DNA of 64,000 nt, from NCBI RefSeq assembly GCF_026240635.1, contig NZ_CP110848.1, positions 374,501 to 438,500 of the forward strand. The letters are read 5' to 3'. The position numbers and the translations under genes were made by a program. Every line of letters begins with the position of its first letter. The stretch's first letter is position 1. Under the pieces are notes generated by a model. That model saw only the letters and a program-made list of their open reading frames with translations, was not told the DNA's origin and made no database searches. The DNA is from Trichothermofontia sichuanensis B231. GTDB taxonomy: Bacteria > Cyanobacteriota > Cyanobacteriia > B231. Shown here piece by piece: positions 51,834 through 60,623 of the stretch.

Positions 51834-52667
51834 TCAGGGAGTTGACCGCTCTACCACCCGCAGCCGTTGAGTGACAAACGTCATGCCTTCTGGGCGGATC
51901 AGGGTGACGGTAATCCAGCGGTTATCGGGCAGAATCGGTGCTCGCCCCAGCTTAAAAATTCCCCCGGCGGATAGCAACTCCAGATTCGTCGGCACGGGTT
52001 CAAAAAAGTCGCTGGACCGCACGGGTTTTTCCTGAACTGCCCCCAAGAGCAAACTATCCCCTAGCGGTTCCTCCACAATGGCATCAAAGCTAAAGGTCTG
52101 GCCCACTTTGACACTTTCTGGCAACTTGATCGTGACGGTGGGCGGAGCTGCGCCCGTGGTGAGTTGGCTGTGCTCAGCGAGAATCTCCTGCCGCACAATT
52201 TTGCCCGCGTCGATCGCTTGGCGCGATCGTACCTGGGCTGCCAATTTCACCTCCCGGTTAGAGAGGGTTTGGGTGCCTGTAATGGTGGTCAGGGTTTCTG
52301 CCGTCAGCGTATCACCCGCCTGCTCCCAGGACAACAGTTCGGTGTGGTAGCTGAGTTTAGGATACTGTTGCCAAAGTTTTTTCAAATCCGTTTCCAGGGT
52401 GGTATAGACGACTCCATCGGAGTTGGCAAATTCCGGGCTGTAGTGCTGCATAACGGCCTGGAGATCCTGGCGGTTGGCGGCGGCATCAATTTCCGTCAAC
52501 AGCCCCTTGAGCAATTCAGGAGCGGTGTTTGGGGTTTCTGCCTGTACAGGGGTAGCAACCCCGGCCCATAGTGCCGTTAGGCCCAGGGTCATGCAAAGGA
52601 GCCGTCGGCGCAGGGAAGCTAGCGCTACGGGCGGGCAGGCAGCCGCAGGGGGAGTAAAAAGACGCAT
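51834..52667 (-). CDS. Secreted protein with an NTF2-like domain
   Basis: About 277 aa from ATG 52667; the longer frame begins with TTG. A signal peptide follows (LGLTALWAGVATPVQAET, cleavage after QAE or QA). Residues about 50-150 (AVMQHYSPEFANSDGVVYTT) look like an NTF2/DUF4440-type fold, and the C-terminal part (VTIKLPESVKVGQTFSFDAI) is beta-rich. It is predicted to be periplasmic or lumenal. Function is unknown. Probably co-transcribed with the downstream SAM-hydroxide adenosyltransferase gene. Confidence 0.75.
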   Translation of the reverse strand: MRLFTPPAAACPPVALASLRRRLLCMTLGLTALWAGVATPVQAETPNTAPELLKGLLTEIDAAANRQDLQAVMQHYSPEFANSDGVVYTTLETDLKKLWQQYPKLSYHTELLSWEQAGDTLTAETLTTITGTQTLSNREVKLAAQVRSRQAIDAGKIVRQEILAEHSQLTTGAAPPTVTIKLPESVKVGQTFSFDAIVEEPLGDSLLLGAVQEKPVRSSDFFEPVPTNLELLSAGGIFKLGRAPILPDNRWITVTLIRPEGMTFVTQRLRVVERSTP

Positions 52668-52813
52668 GGGCAATCCCGGACTATCCAATGAAAGTGAATG
52701 TGAAAAAATTAATAAAGTGAGATTATATTTGATCGTAACGGGAGTGCGTAGCGATGGCTAGGGGGCGTCTCTACGTTACAATTTTTATCTACCCTGATCT
52801 GCCCTGCAACCCT

Positions 52814-52847
52814 TAGAAGAAAGCGAAGAATAGAAGAAAGCGAAGAA
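52814..52847. repeat. 17-bp perfect tandem duplication
   Basis: TAGAAGAAAGCGAAGAA twice (52814-52830, 52831-52847), about 75 bp upstream of the DUF2555 gene. Confidence 0.88.
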
Positions 52848-52921
52848 TCTTGGATCAGCCCCGGTCATTATTCCATTACTGACCTAAGCTTAGGGAGAGA
52901 TGCCCTTGGGAGATGTGCCCT

Positions 52922-53182
52922 ATGCAAACCCACAGCGCCGAAACTGCCACCCACCCAGCAACAACTCACCATTCCGAAAAATACCCCGAAAAATATAATG
53001 TAGCAGCTCTCACGGCCGCCGATGTGGCTGCATTAGCCAGCCGCCTAGAGCAAGACGAATATACCAATGCCTTTGCGGGGTTGGAGGATTGGCATTTGCT
53101 CCGCAGCATTGCCTTTCAGCGGCCTGAGTTGGTGGAGCCATATATCTACCTGCTTGATATGGAAGCCTATGACGAAGCCTAG
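52922..53182 (+). CDS. DUF2555 family protein
   Basis: Protein of 86 aa. After a Thr/His-rich start comes the conserved core NVAALTAADVAALASRLEQD, FAGLEDWHLLRSIAFQRPEL and VEPYIYLLDMEAYDEA, which matches my memory of DUF2555, a family restricted to cyanobacteria and some plastid lineages. Function is unknown. A GGGAG site precedes ATG 52922. The next gene, coaBC, starts 44 bp downstream on the same strand, so the two probably share a transcript. Confidence 0.85.
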   Translation: MQTHSAETATHPATTHHSEKYPEKYNVAALTAADVAALASRLEQDEYTNAFAGLEDWHLLRSIAFQRPELVEPYIYLLDMEAYDEA

Positions 53183-53226
53183 GGGGACAACTTGGGGACA
53201 CAGGGTAGCCCCATTCATGACCGACG

Positions 53227-54477
53227 ATGCTAACTAATCGTCGCATTTTGCTAGGCATCGGCGGGGGGATTGCAGCCTACAAAGTGTGTACGGTGGCCTC
53301 TACCCTGGCACAGGCGGGGGCAGAAGTCCGTGCGATTTTAACTGAAAAGGCCCAAGCCTTTGTCACCCCCCTCACCTTTGCCACGCTCTGTCGCCACCGG
53401 GCCTATACGGATGCGGACTTTTGGCACGCAATCCCCGATCGGTCGGAGGCGTCGCTAAGGTATCGTCCCCTGCATATTGAATTGGGGGAATGGGCTGAAG
53501 TCCTGTTGTTGGCTCCCCTTACGGCTAATACCCTGGCTAAACTCACCTACGGGCTGGCGGATAATTTGCTCATGAATACTGTTCTGGCGTCACGCTGCCC
53601 TATCCTCCTAGCCCCGGCGATGAATACGGATATGTGGGAGCAGGCGATCGTGCAACAAAACTGGCAACACCTGACCGCCGACCCTCGCTACCACTGGGCT
53701 GAGCCAGGCTCAGGTCGCCTCGCTTGCGATCGCGTAGGGGCAGGCCGCATGGCTGAACCGGCAACCCTAGTGGTTCATCTACAATCCCTTCTCTACACCC
53801 AGGGGCAACGCGATCTTCAGGGGAAACAGGTGCTGATCAATGCGGGGGGAACTCAGGAATATCTCGATCCAGTGCGCTATCTGGGAAACCCGTCCACAGG
53901 CAAAATGGGCGTGGCCCTAGCCCAAGCGGCTCAACACCGGGGTGCCCAAGTTACCCTTGTGCATGGTCCCCTGCTAGGCATCGATCCAGCCATGCTGGTG
54001 GGGATGAAAACCGTCGCTACCACCACGGCTGAGGAGATGCAACAGGCCATGCTTAGCAATTTCCCTAGGGCAGATTTCATCTTCCTGGCAGCCGCCGTGG
54101 CCGATTGCAAACCCGCCACCTACCACCCCCAGAAACTGGCCAAGCAGGACCTCCCAAACCCCCTGCCCCTGACACCAGTCCCAGACATCGCAGCAACCCT
54201 CGGTCAGCAGAAACGCCCCCATCAATATCTGGTGGGCTTTGCTGCCCAGACCGGGGATGTCGTGGCCCCCGCCTTGGGCAAGTTAAGGCAAAAAAAACTT
54301 GATGCGATCGCCGCTAACCCGATCGATCAGCCAGGGACAGGCTTTGGCAGCGATACTAACCAGGCCGTGTTGCTCGATCGCCACGGTCGGCAACAGATTA
54401 TTGAACCCTGTAGCAAGCTAGAGTTTGCCCATCGGCTGCTCGACTTTGTGCAGCAACATCCGCCGGACAGCCATTAG
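53227..54477 (+). CDS. coaBC: Phosphopantothenoylcysteine decarboxylase/synthetase
   Basis: Protein of 416 aa. The N-terminal CoaC flavoprotein domain opens [20 protein letters not shown] and contains the catalytic-site sequence [10 protein letters not shown]. The C-terminal CoaB domain (from about 200) has [26 protein letters not shown] and the KLKK-like region [14 protein letters not shown]. Together they make 4'-phosphopantetheine from phosphopantothenate and cysteine for CoA. Confidence 0.94.
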   Translation: MLTNRRILLGIGGGIAAYKVCTVASTLAQAGAEVRAILTEKAQAFVTPLTFATLCRHRAYTDADFWHAIPDRSEASLRYRPLHIELGEWAEVLLLAPLTANTLAKLTYGLADNLLMNTVLASRCPILLAPAMNTDMWEQAIVQQNWQHLTADPRYHWAEPGSGRLACDRVGAGRMAEPATLVVHLQSLLYTQGQRDLQGKQVLINAGGTQEYLDPVRYLGNPSTGKMGVALAQAAQHRGAQVTLVHGPLLGIDPAMLVGMKTVATTTAEEMQQAMLSNFPRADFIFLAAAVADCKPATYHPQKLAKQDLPNPLPLTPVPDIAATLGQQKRPHQYLVGFAAQTGDVVAPALGKLRQKKLDAIAANPIDQPGTGFGSDTNQAVLLDRHGRQQIIEPCSKLEFAHRLLDFVQQHPPDSH

Positions 54478-54488
54478 TCGGGATAGCC

Positions 54489-54662
54489 ATGACAGACAGC
54501 AAGGGTAACGACACCACCAACTGCAACCAGCAACCCCGATTGTGCCGTAACGACAGCAACAGCCCTAACCCTTATGACGAAGCCCCTCGCAACCTTCCGA
54601 ACACAAGGCCACCCCCCGTGATCACCCAATCTCAAGGCAACGATCGCAGTGTCAGGGGGTAG
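54489..54662 (+). CDS. Possible small polar peptide after coaBC
   Basis: A 57-codon frame starts MTDSKGNDTTNCNQQPRLCR 12 bp after the coaBC stop. It is Asn/Pro/Ser-rich with no family match, and codon use does not settle the question. It might be a translated small ORF or chance. Confidence 0.22.
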   Translation: MTDSKGNDTTNCNQQPRLCRNDSNSPNPYDEAPRNLPNTRPPPVITQSQGNDRSVRG

Positions 54663-54685
54663 CCGGGGGTTAGGAGAACGGTACC

Positions 54686-54829
54686 TTAGAGGTCGCCGCC
54701 CCGCGCCGCTAGGAGGAAAATCACCGCTGGGCCTGCCAGCATAATCAGGGCAACAAAGGTCAGTTGCAGAATCGGCTCGATGTTGAAACCGAAAACGTTA
54801 ATTGCTGCAAGCTGAGACACAATTTCCAT
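54686..54829 (-). CDS. psb30: Photosystem II reaction centre protein Psb30 (Ycf12)
   Basis: Small gene encoding 47 aa: one membrane helix in [20 protein letters not shown], ending AARGGDL. The QLT...AGP...FLL...RxGDL pattern matches Psb30/Ycf12, a single-helix photosystem II subunit near cytochrome b559 that stabilises the complex. An AGGAGG site is 4-9 bp upstream of the ATG. It stands alone, opposite to coaBC and to the cysteine-cluster gene. Confidence 0.88.
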   Translation of the reverse strand: MEIVSQLAAINVFGFNIEPILQLTFVALIMLAGPAVIFLLAARGGDL

Positions 54830-54956
54830 GCTTCCTCCTGAATGAATTGAGCCGGGATGAGGGCAAATTGATTCGCATTCAATCTTATCGATTTGTTTGA
54901 TCTCTCCTTTAAGGAAGTTTACAAAAGTATAAATTTTGCCTAGGGGGACAGGTGGG

Positions 54957-55334
54957 ATGGCAACTTGGCGATGTATTGAGCAGTGTGGGGCCTGTTGTCA
55001 TTTGGACCCAGCAGCGCGTCCGGGGTTAAAGTCTTATTTGACCCCGGCGGAGTTAGCCCAGTACTTGGCGTTAGTGGGGAAAGATGGCTGGTGTATTCAC
55101 TTTAACGCCGATACGCGACAATGCCGTATCTATGCTGATCGGCCTCGTTTTTGCCGCGTTGAGGCTACCACCTTCCAGGCAATGTATGGAATTCGGCCTG
55201 AGGCATTGGCTGACTTTGCGATCGTGTGCTGTCGGCAACAAATTGCTGGCGTGTATGGTCGCCGCAGTGAGGTGATGCGCCGCTTTAACGATGCCGTGCG
55301 GCGATCGGACGCGGATTATAGTCAATCCCAATAA
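54957..55334 (+). CDS. YkgJ-family cysteine-cluster protein
   Basis: Protein of 125 aa from ATG 54957; a TTG at 54936 is less likely. Cysteines are arranged [37 protein letters not shown] and IVCCRQ, the pattern of the UPF0153/YkgJ zinc or iron-sulfur cluster family. Function is unknown. The last residues (YSQSQ) and the stop codon are encoded by the first bases of a 107-bp dispersed element, so the natural C-terminus may have been replaced. Confidence 0.85.
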   Translation: MATWRCIEQCGACCHLDPAARPGLKSYLTPAELAQYLALVGKDGWCIHFNADTRQCRIYADRPRFCRVEATTFQAMYGIRPEALADFAIVCCRQQIAGVYGRRSEVMRRFNDAVRRSDADYSQSQ

Positions 55335-55423
55335 GAACGATACAGCTTTTCACTCCCCTCTCCCGCTCTGGGAGAGGGGCTGGGGGTGAGGGGGCTGTTT
55401 CAGGCTAAATGGCAATGACTATA
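55317..55423 (-). repeat. 107-bp dispersed element, copy 6 (best-preserved ends)
   Basis: TATAGTCAATCCC at the left and GGCAATGACTATA at the right form an inverted terminal repeat TATAGTCA(A/T)T. Internal hairpin CCCCTCTCCCgctctGGGAGAGGGG. It overlaps the 3' end of the cysteine-cluster gene. Confidence 0.9.
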
Positions 55424-55527
55424 AACCGCAATCAGGAACGCTTGCCTGTAAACCGGTGCCGGTGTTGGTGTATGCGCCAAGCGGCGATTCCCTCCATCCT
55501 TTCAGGAAAATTACGATCGGCTGCACG

Positions 55528-57288
55528 TTAACATTCCAGATGGTGGCCAATTGAGGTGAAAACCTGGCGATGCTCAAATAGCTGTAGCAGATCCAGGTTT
55601 ATTTTCTGTTTGGCTGCTTCCTGGTGCAAAATCTCCAGGGCTGCGGCTACGGAAAGGCGACGTTTGTAGGGCCGATCGGCAGCGGTGAGTGCATCGTAAA
55701 TATCCGCGATCGTCAGCATTTGAGTTTGAATCGGAATCTCTGGCAGGACCAGATCACAAGGATAGCCGCTCCCATCCAACTTTTTGTGGTGCCCCCGCGC
55801 AATATCTGGGACTTGGCTCAGGTGCTTAGTCCAGGGGATCTGGATCAGAAAGTTATAGGTATGTTCCGCATGTTTTTCGATCGCCAGCCGTTCCTGCATA
55901 GTTAGATTGCCACGCGGTACGAGCAATTGTTCCAACTCGGCGGGGGTGAGTAGGGGTTTGAAGGTACCATCCACATCCTGATAGGTGTAGCGAGCCAGTT
56001 CCGAGAGTTCAGCGAGGGCTTCTTCCGTCAGCATTTGGAACCCGCAACTTTCCAAGATCTGCGGTTCATTGATTTCCTGGACCCGCTGCCAGTAGTGCTC
56101 AAGCTTATTGAGGGCCACGTTGAGCTGACGATCGAACTCGGCATGGGCCTGACAGTGGTCGCACGGGAGGGCTTCACCGTCATGCTCGGCGTGGGGGCGT
56201 TCGAGCAAATAGCGCAATTTGTTCTGGGCACACTCCAACTCTAGGGCGCGGCGGGCAAGGGCAAAGCGATGTCGCACGACTTCAAATTGGTCGGGATAAA
56301 GCTTCTTGGCCTTGACGAGGATCGCCTCCGGCACCCCAACCTTGCCAAAGTCGTGCAGCAGGGCCGCATACCGAATTTCCTGAATTTGGCGATCGTTAAA
56401 GGTTATGCCCCGTAAGGGACCACTGGTGATCGCGTGGGTTTCCTCCGCCAGCCGCACCGTCAGCGCTGCCACCCGTTCCGAATGCCCAGAAGTGGTCGGA
56501 TCACGGGCTTCAATCACCCGTACTGACGCAGTGACAAACCCCTCAAACAACTGTTCAATACTGTCCTGTAACTGACTACGTTCGATCGACACCGCCGCCT
56601 GACAGGCCAAAATCCGAATGACCTTTTCTTCCCACTTGGAGTAGGGAATCGTCACTTGGTGGACGTTATCGGTGTCAATAATGAGATCTCGACTGAGCTT
56701 GCGGTTGATCAACTGGAGGACCCCAATGATCTCCTTCTCCTGGTTTTGCATCGGTAGCACCAGGACCGATCGCGTTTTGTAGGGGATGGCCTGGTCAAAT
56801 TGGGGGTTGAGTTTATACGGAACCCCCGGGGGCAGGCGATAGGCATCCGGTAGATTGAGGCTTTCCCCCGTGAGGGCCACATAGCCCGCTAGACTATTAT
56901 GGGTAATGGGGACGGTAAATTCTTTCCAGGAAACATCGGGGCGGGAGGTATTCTGGGCCACCTTAAAGATCAAGGTTGGCTCTGGGCCACTGCGATCGAT
57001 GAGGTATACACTGCCTGCATCGCTGCACGTAATCTCACAACTGGTCCGCAGAATCAACTGCAAAATCTCTTCGAGGTTATGGCTACTGGACAGAGCAATG
57101 CCAATTTCTAGCAACTGGGTGACCAGTTCACTGGGTTCGGCATCGTTCGGCATGGGGAGGCTAGAATGCTCAGCAGCCAAAGCAGTCAACCGCGATTCTT
57201 GGGCGAGGAGCGATGCTCCCGCTAGCGATGCCTGAGTTGGTAAGTTGGCAGTAGCGGTCTCCTGCCGACGAAAGTCTGGAAACTTCAT
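55528..57288 (-). CDS. GAF and HD-GYP domain phosphodiesterase-like protein
   Basis: Protein of about 586 aa from ATG 57288. Residues about 60-240 are a GAF domain (EILQLILRTSCEITCSDAGS). The HD-GYP domain begins SGHSERVAALTVRLAEE, with LLHDFGKVGVPEAILVKAKK, and resumes after an insertion of about 130 residues with HHKKLDGSGYPCDL and IADIYDALTAADRPYKRRLS. The insertion contains CDHCQAH. The HHxxxDGxGYP motif is intact, so cyclic-di-GMP hydrolysis is plausible. What the GAF domain senses is unknown. Confidence 0.88.
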   Translation of the reverse strand: MKFPDFRRQETATANLPTQASLAGASLLAQESRLTALAAEHSSLPMPNDAEPSELVTQLLEIGIALSSSHNLEEILQLILRTSCEITCSDAGSVYLIDRSGPEPTLIFKVAQNTSRPDVSWKEFTVPITHNSLAGYVALTGESLNLPDAYRLPPGVPYKLNPQFDQAIPYKTRSVLVLPMQNQEKEIIGVLQLINRKLSRDLIIDTDNVHQVTIPYSKWEEKVIRILACQAAVSIERSQLQDSIEQLFEGFVTASVRVIEARDPTTSGHSERVAALTVRLAEETHAITSGPLRGITFNDRQIQEIRYAALLHDFGKVGVPEAILVKAKKLYPDQFEVVRHRFALARRALELECAQNKLRYLLERPHAEHDGEALPCDHCQAHAEFDRQLNVALNKLEHYWQRVQEINEPQILESCGFQMLTEEALAELSELARYTYQDVDGTFKPLLTPAELEQLLVPRGNLTMQERLAIEKHAEHTYNFLIQIPWTKHLSQVPDIARGHHKKLDGSGYPCDLVLPEIPIQTQMLTIADIYDALTAADRPYKRRLSVAAALEILHQEAAKQKINLDLLQLFEHRQVFTSIGHHLEC

Positions 57289-57341
57289 GAATGCCAATTG
57301 TGTGATCCTCTTCGGCAACTACAATAAGCAGTGATCTGTGC

Positions 57342-57365
57342 AGTGTGCCCGCTAGTGTGCCCGCT
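57342..57365. repeat. 12-bp perfect tandem duplication
   Basis: AGTGTGCCCGCT twice (57342-57353, 57354-57365), in the divergent promoter region between the HD-GYP gene and purU. Confidence 0.85.
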
Positions 57366-57528
57366 GTTCCCGTTTAGACCATTGCCTGCGGAAACAGTAA
57401 ACGGTATGATGCGTCCCTGCGCCTGCGTCTAACTACATCAGTGCCGATCGCAAATCCGCTGAGTCACCATCATGCCTTCGTCGTCATCAGCGGTCTCGGT
57501 TGAATGCACCCACCTCCTTCGTTGTAAC

Positions 57529-58383
57529 ATGTCCAGTCCTACTGCTACTCTCCTTGTTTCGTGCCCAGACCAGCGGGGTCTCGTGGCTAAGATCGCGAAC
57601 TTCATCTATGCCAACGGGGGAAATATTATCCACGCGGATCATCACACAGACTTTACGTCTCAGACTTTTTTAACCCGAATTGAGTGGCAGCTCGACGACT
57701 TTAACCTCCCTCGCGATCTGATTGGACCCGCTTTTCAGGCGATCGCCCAACCCCTGGGAGCCACTTGGCAGTTACACTTCTCTGACACTATCCCGCGGAT
57801 TGCGGTTTGGGTCAGTCGCCAAGATCACTGCTTGCTAGACCTCCTCTGGCGACAACAGGCAAAGGAGCTAGCCGCAGAGATTCCCCTGATTATCAGTAAT
57901 CATCCTACTTTGCAACGAATTGCAGAACAGTTTGGTATCGATTATCACTACCTTCCGGTGACTAAAGAGACAAAACGGGAACAGGAAGCAAAACAACTGG
58001 AACTGCTGCAACGCTACCAGATCGATCTAGTGGTGCTGGCGAAATATATGCAAATCCTGTCACCGGAGTTTGTCGCCCAGTTTCCCAACATGATCAATAT
58101 TCACCATTCTTTCCTGCCGGCCTTTGCGGGGGCGAATCCCTACCAACGGGCCTACGATCGTGGGGTGAAAATTATTGGGGCCACGGCCCACTATGTGACA
58201 AGTGATCTGGATGAAGGCCCCATCATTGAGCAGGATGTGGTGCGGGTGAGCCACCGGGATGATACAAGTGACTTGATTCGTAAGGGGAAAGATTTAGAGC
58301 GGATTGTCCTCGCGCGGGCGGTTCGTCTCCACCTACAAAATCGGGTCCTGGTCTATGGCAATCGCACGGTAGTGTTTGCTTAA
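57529..58383 (+). CDS. purU: Formyltetrahydrofolate deformylase
   Basis: Protein of 284 aa. An N-terminal ACT domain (VSCPDQRGLVAKIANFIYAN) is followed by a formyltransferase-type catalytic domain with INIHHSFLPAFAGANPYQRA, GATAHYVTSDLDEGPIIEQD. It hydrolyses 10-formyl-THF to THF and formate, which can feed PurT. The start is ATG 57529 (MSSPTATLLVSC); the frame is open upstream to 57472 but lacks homology. Confidence 0.95.
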   Translation: MSSPTATLLVSCPDQRGLVAKIANFIYANGGNIIHADHHTDFTSQTFLTRIEWQLDDFNLPRDLIGPAFQAIAQPLGATWQLHFSDTIPRIAVWVSRQDHCLLDLLWRQQAKELAAEIPLIISNHPTLQRIAEQFGIDYHYLPVTKETKREQEAKQLELLQRYQIDLVVLAKYMQILSPEFVAQFPNMINIHHSFLPAFAGANPYQRAYDRGVKIIGATAHYVTSDLDEGPIIEQDVVRVSHRDDTSDLIRKGKDLERIVLARAVRLHLQNRVLVYGNRTVVFA

Positions 58384-58417
58384 AAAGAACTGGCCCACTT
58401 CCCAGGGAGGGAAGGCC

Positions 58418-59479
58418 TCATTTTTGTTCCGGATGACGGGCTTCCGGATAGGCGGCCCCCATCTGGTTCAACCGCAGAATCAATTGATGCAACCGACCCA
58501 AATCCTGCTGGTTAAAGTAAAGACTAATCCGGGGTAAACCCGCTGTTTCATCCCCCGCTTCCTCCGGCAATGTGGGGCATTTTTCGATTTGACCCTTGAC
58601 CAGAATATCGCTGAAATCCCGATTCAACTGCGCCACATCCGTATCCAGCAACTCGTGTTTAAGCCGTATCACCAGCAAATCGCCCACATAGCGGCAGGAA
58701 TGATACATTCGGTAAAAATCGGCGATCGTTTGACAGGCCACATCCAGACGATCGGTAATCGTATACACACTGGGGTCCGCCGGACTGATCAGCCCTGACT
58801 TCAACAAATGCTCCTCAATATAGCGATTCCAGGCCTGCCAATAGTTACCGCCAGGGCGATCGATCAACACCATTGGCACCGGCCCAAACTTCCCCGTCTG
58901 GCTCAGCGTCAAACACTCAAACGCCTCATCCTGGGTCCCAAACCCCCCCGGAAACAAGGCCACCGCATCACTTTCCTTCAGCAAAAATAGCTTGCGCACA
59001 AAGAAATACTTAAACGTGACCAACTTAGGGTCCCCTTCAATATAGGGATTGGCCTTTTGCTCAAACGGCAAACGGATATTCAACCCAAACGAATTCTCTG
59101 GTCCTGCCCCCGCATTGCCTGCCTCCATAATGCCGCCCCCTGCACCAGTAATCACCATAAATCCCTGGCGGGTAATACACCGGGCAAAGTCCACCGCCTG
59201 CTGGTATTCTGGTGAATCCGCTTGCAGCCGCGCCGAACCAAAAATCGTAACCTTGCGCACATGGCGGTAGGCATAGAACGCCTGAGCTGCCCGCTCCATG
59301 TCTTGCAACGTGGAAGCGAGAATTTTCCAATCCAGGCGATCGATCTCACCCTCAGCCAACCGGACCAGGGTACTTAATGCCTGTCGAATCAACTGATTGT
59401 GCTTGAGGTTCGGTAACCGGGCGACCAAGTTAGCAAGCTCCGTTGCCAAGGCCGCATCGTCAGGGGGAAGGGAGGCCAT
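58418..59479 (-). CDS. LOG-family Rossmann-fold protein
   Basis: Protein of 353 aa. It has an FGSARLQ strand, GFMVITGAGGGIMEAGNAGA and the hallmark FPGGFGTQDEAFECLTLSQT (PGGxGTxxE). LOG proteins hydrolyse cytokinin riboside monophosphates or related nucleotides; bacterial members are often misnamed lysine decarboxylases. It is longer than standard LOGs (about 190-230 aa), with an N-terminal helical extension of about 85 residues and a C-terminal extension of about 90. The substrate is unknown. Confidence 0.88.
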   Translation of the reverse strand: MASLPPDDAALATELANLVARLPNLKHNQLIRQALSTLVRLAEGEIDRLDWKILASTLQDMERAAQAFYAYRHVRKVTIFGSARLQADSPEYQQAVDFARCITRQGFMVITGAGGGIMEAGNAGAGPENSFGLNIRLPFEQKANPYIEGDPKLVTFKYFFVRKLFLLKESDAVALFPGGFGTQDEAFECLTLSQTGKFGPVPMVLIDRPGGNYWQAWNRYIEEHLLKSGLISPADPSVYTITDRLDVACQTIADFYRMYHSCRYVGDLLVIRLKHELLDTDVAQLNRDFSDILVKGQIEKCPTLPEEAGDETAGLPRISLYFNQQDLGRLHQLILRLNQMGAAYPEARHPEQK

Positions 59480-59577
59480 ACTCTTTATGCCAAAACGGAC
59501 TTAAAAGCGCCCCAGACATCGTCCTCTAGAGCGCTCAAACTAAGACAAATTGTCCCCAGGAAGCAGTTTAAGAGATA

Positions 59578-59901
59578 TCAGAGGTACTTTTCCAGGGTGT
59601 TCGCCAGCGTCGTCTTGGGAACCGCCCCCACTACCATATCAACTCGCTGACCTTCCTTAAAGATCATCAGCGTCGGAATACTCCGGATACCATATTGACT
59701 GGCAATGCTGGGATTTTCGTCAGTGTTCACCTTCACCACCTTTACCTGCCCCTCATATTGCTCGGCAATCTCATCCACTACCGGGGCAACCATGCGGCAG
59801 GGACCGCACCAGGGTGCCCAAAAGTCGACTAAAACAGGAAGGTCGCTCTCCAGCACCTCTTGTTTGAATGTAGTATCCGTAACTGCTGCGGCTGCTGACA
59901 T
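59578..59901 (-). CDS. trxA: Thioredoxin
   Basis: Protein of 107 aa from ATG 59901 ([20 protein letters not shown]). The active site WCGPC is at 31-35, and the cis-Pro loop [10 protein letters not shown] is present. It reduces disulfides in targets, with electrons from thioredoxin reductase or ferredoxin. It is of the m-type/TrxA class by length and sequence. A longer in-frame start at 59934 is rejected. Confidence 0.95.
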   Translation of the reverse strand: MSAAAAVTDTTFKQEVLESDLPVLVDFWAPWCGPCRMVAPVVDEIAEQYEGQVKVVKVNTDENPSIASQYGIRSIPTLMIFKEGQRVDMVVGAVPKTTLANTLEKYL

Positions 59902-60293
59902 TGGGAAATTCCTTAGCCTCTTGTTTTCTCTCAAACACTCAATATAACAAAATGGAACCTGTCCTCAACCAAACTGGTCCATACAGATACATTCAGTCAC
60001 AATCAGCAACGTTTGATGACACGTTGTCTCTGCTTCTGGACACTTTCACCTCTTTGCCCAGTATTAGGAACCGCCTAGGCACTGCCTAGGCGGAGTGTGG
60101 TGTGAGGAGTGAACGGAAACATGCGTCTCCGCTCCCTCTATTGTAAGCGACAGGCCCCGCTTTGCGAGTCATCTCCCCTCAGGGAGGTAAATTTCTTAAG
60201 ATTTTAACAACTTTTATTCCCCGCGCTTGCAGGCTACACCGCCGGCATAGAGATGCCTCCCAACGGTATCACCCGGTGATAGCCCTTAACCAA
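59902..60293. other. Intergenic region upstream of trxA
   Basis: No gene found. It includes a perfect hairpin, CCGCCTAGGC (60071-60080) and GCCTAGGCGG (60084-60093) with loop ACT; no T-run follows on either strand, so its role is unclear. A second, shorter hairpin CTCCCctcaGGGAG is near 60173-60186. Confidence 0.55.
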
Positions 60294-60434
60294 TCACCCA
60301 ATCACATAGGCAGAATGCAGGGACCACCAGATCAAAACCCCAATGCTGCCTAGAATCAAAACTGCGGATACCAGAATGGCAAGCAGGCTATCGGCTCCAT
60401 CGAATTTCATAATGCCGCGATTCAAGTCCGTCAT
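60294..60434 (-). CDS. Small single-helix membrane protein, 46 aa
   Basis: Peptide of 46 aa. The hydrophilic N-terminus MTDLNRGIMKFDGADS is followed by one membrane helix, LLAILVSAVLILGSIGVLIW, and the tail WSLHSAYVIG. It looks like a real thylakoid-type small protein (strong helix, GGTCAGTG-region leader with AAAGGTCAG just upstream) but I cannot name the family. It lies downstream of ndhD on the same strand, 190 bp away, and upstream of trxA. Confidence 0.65.
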   Translation of the reverse strand: MTDLNRGIMKFDGADSLLAILVSAVLILGSIGVLIWWSLHSAYVIG

Positions 60435-60623
60435 AGTTCACTGACCTTTCTTTCGTGCTAAGCCATGCTATTCCCAGCATATCCAGGTCAGGTTTGAGCG
60501 TCTAGAGTCGGCAAGCACCTTTAAGATTGGCTTTAAAAACCGTAAGGAAAAATCCGAGGGCATCCGGCAAGGGGGAGGAGCAACCAATGGGGTAGGACGA
60601 TCGTCCCACCCCAGCGAAACTGC

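Noticed and set aside
60071-60093. Perfect CCGCCTAGGC hairpin as a terminator
   Set aside because: No T-run follows on either strand and it does not follow a gene end closely; listed only as a hairpin.
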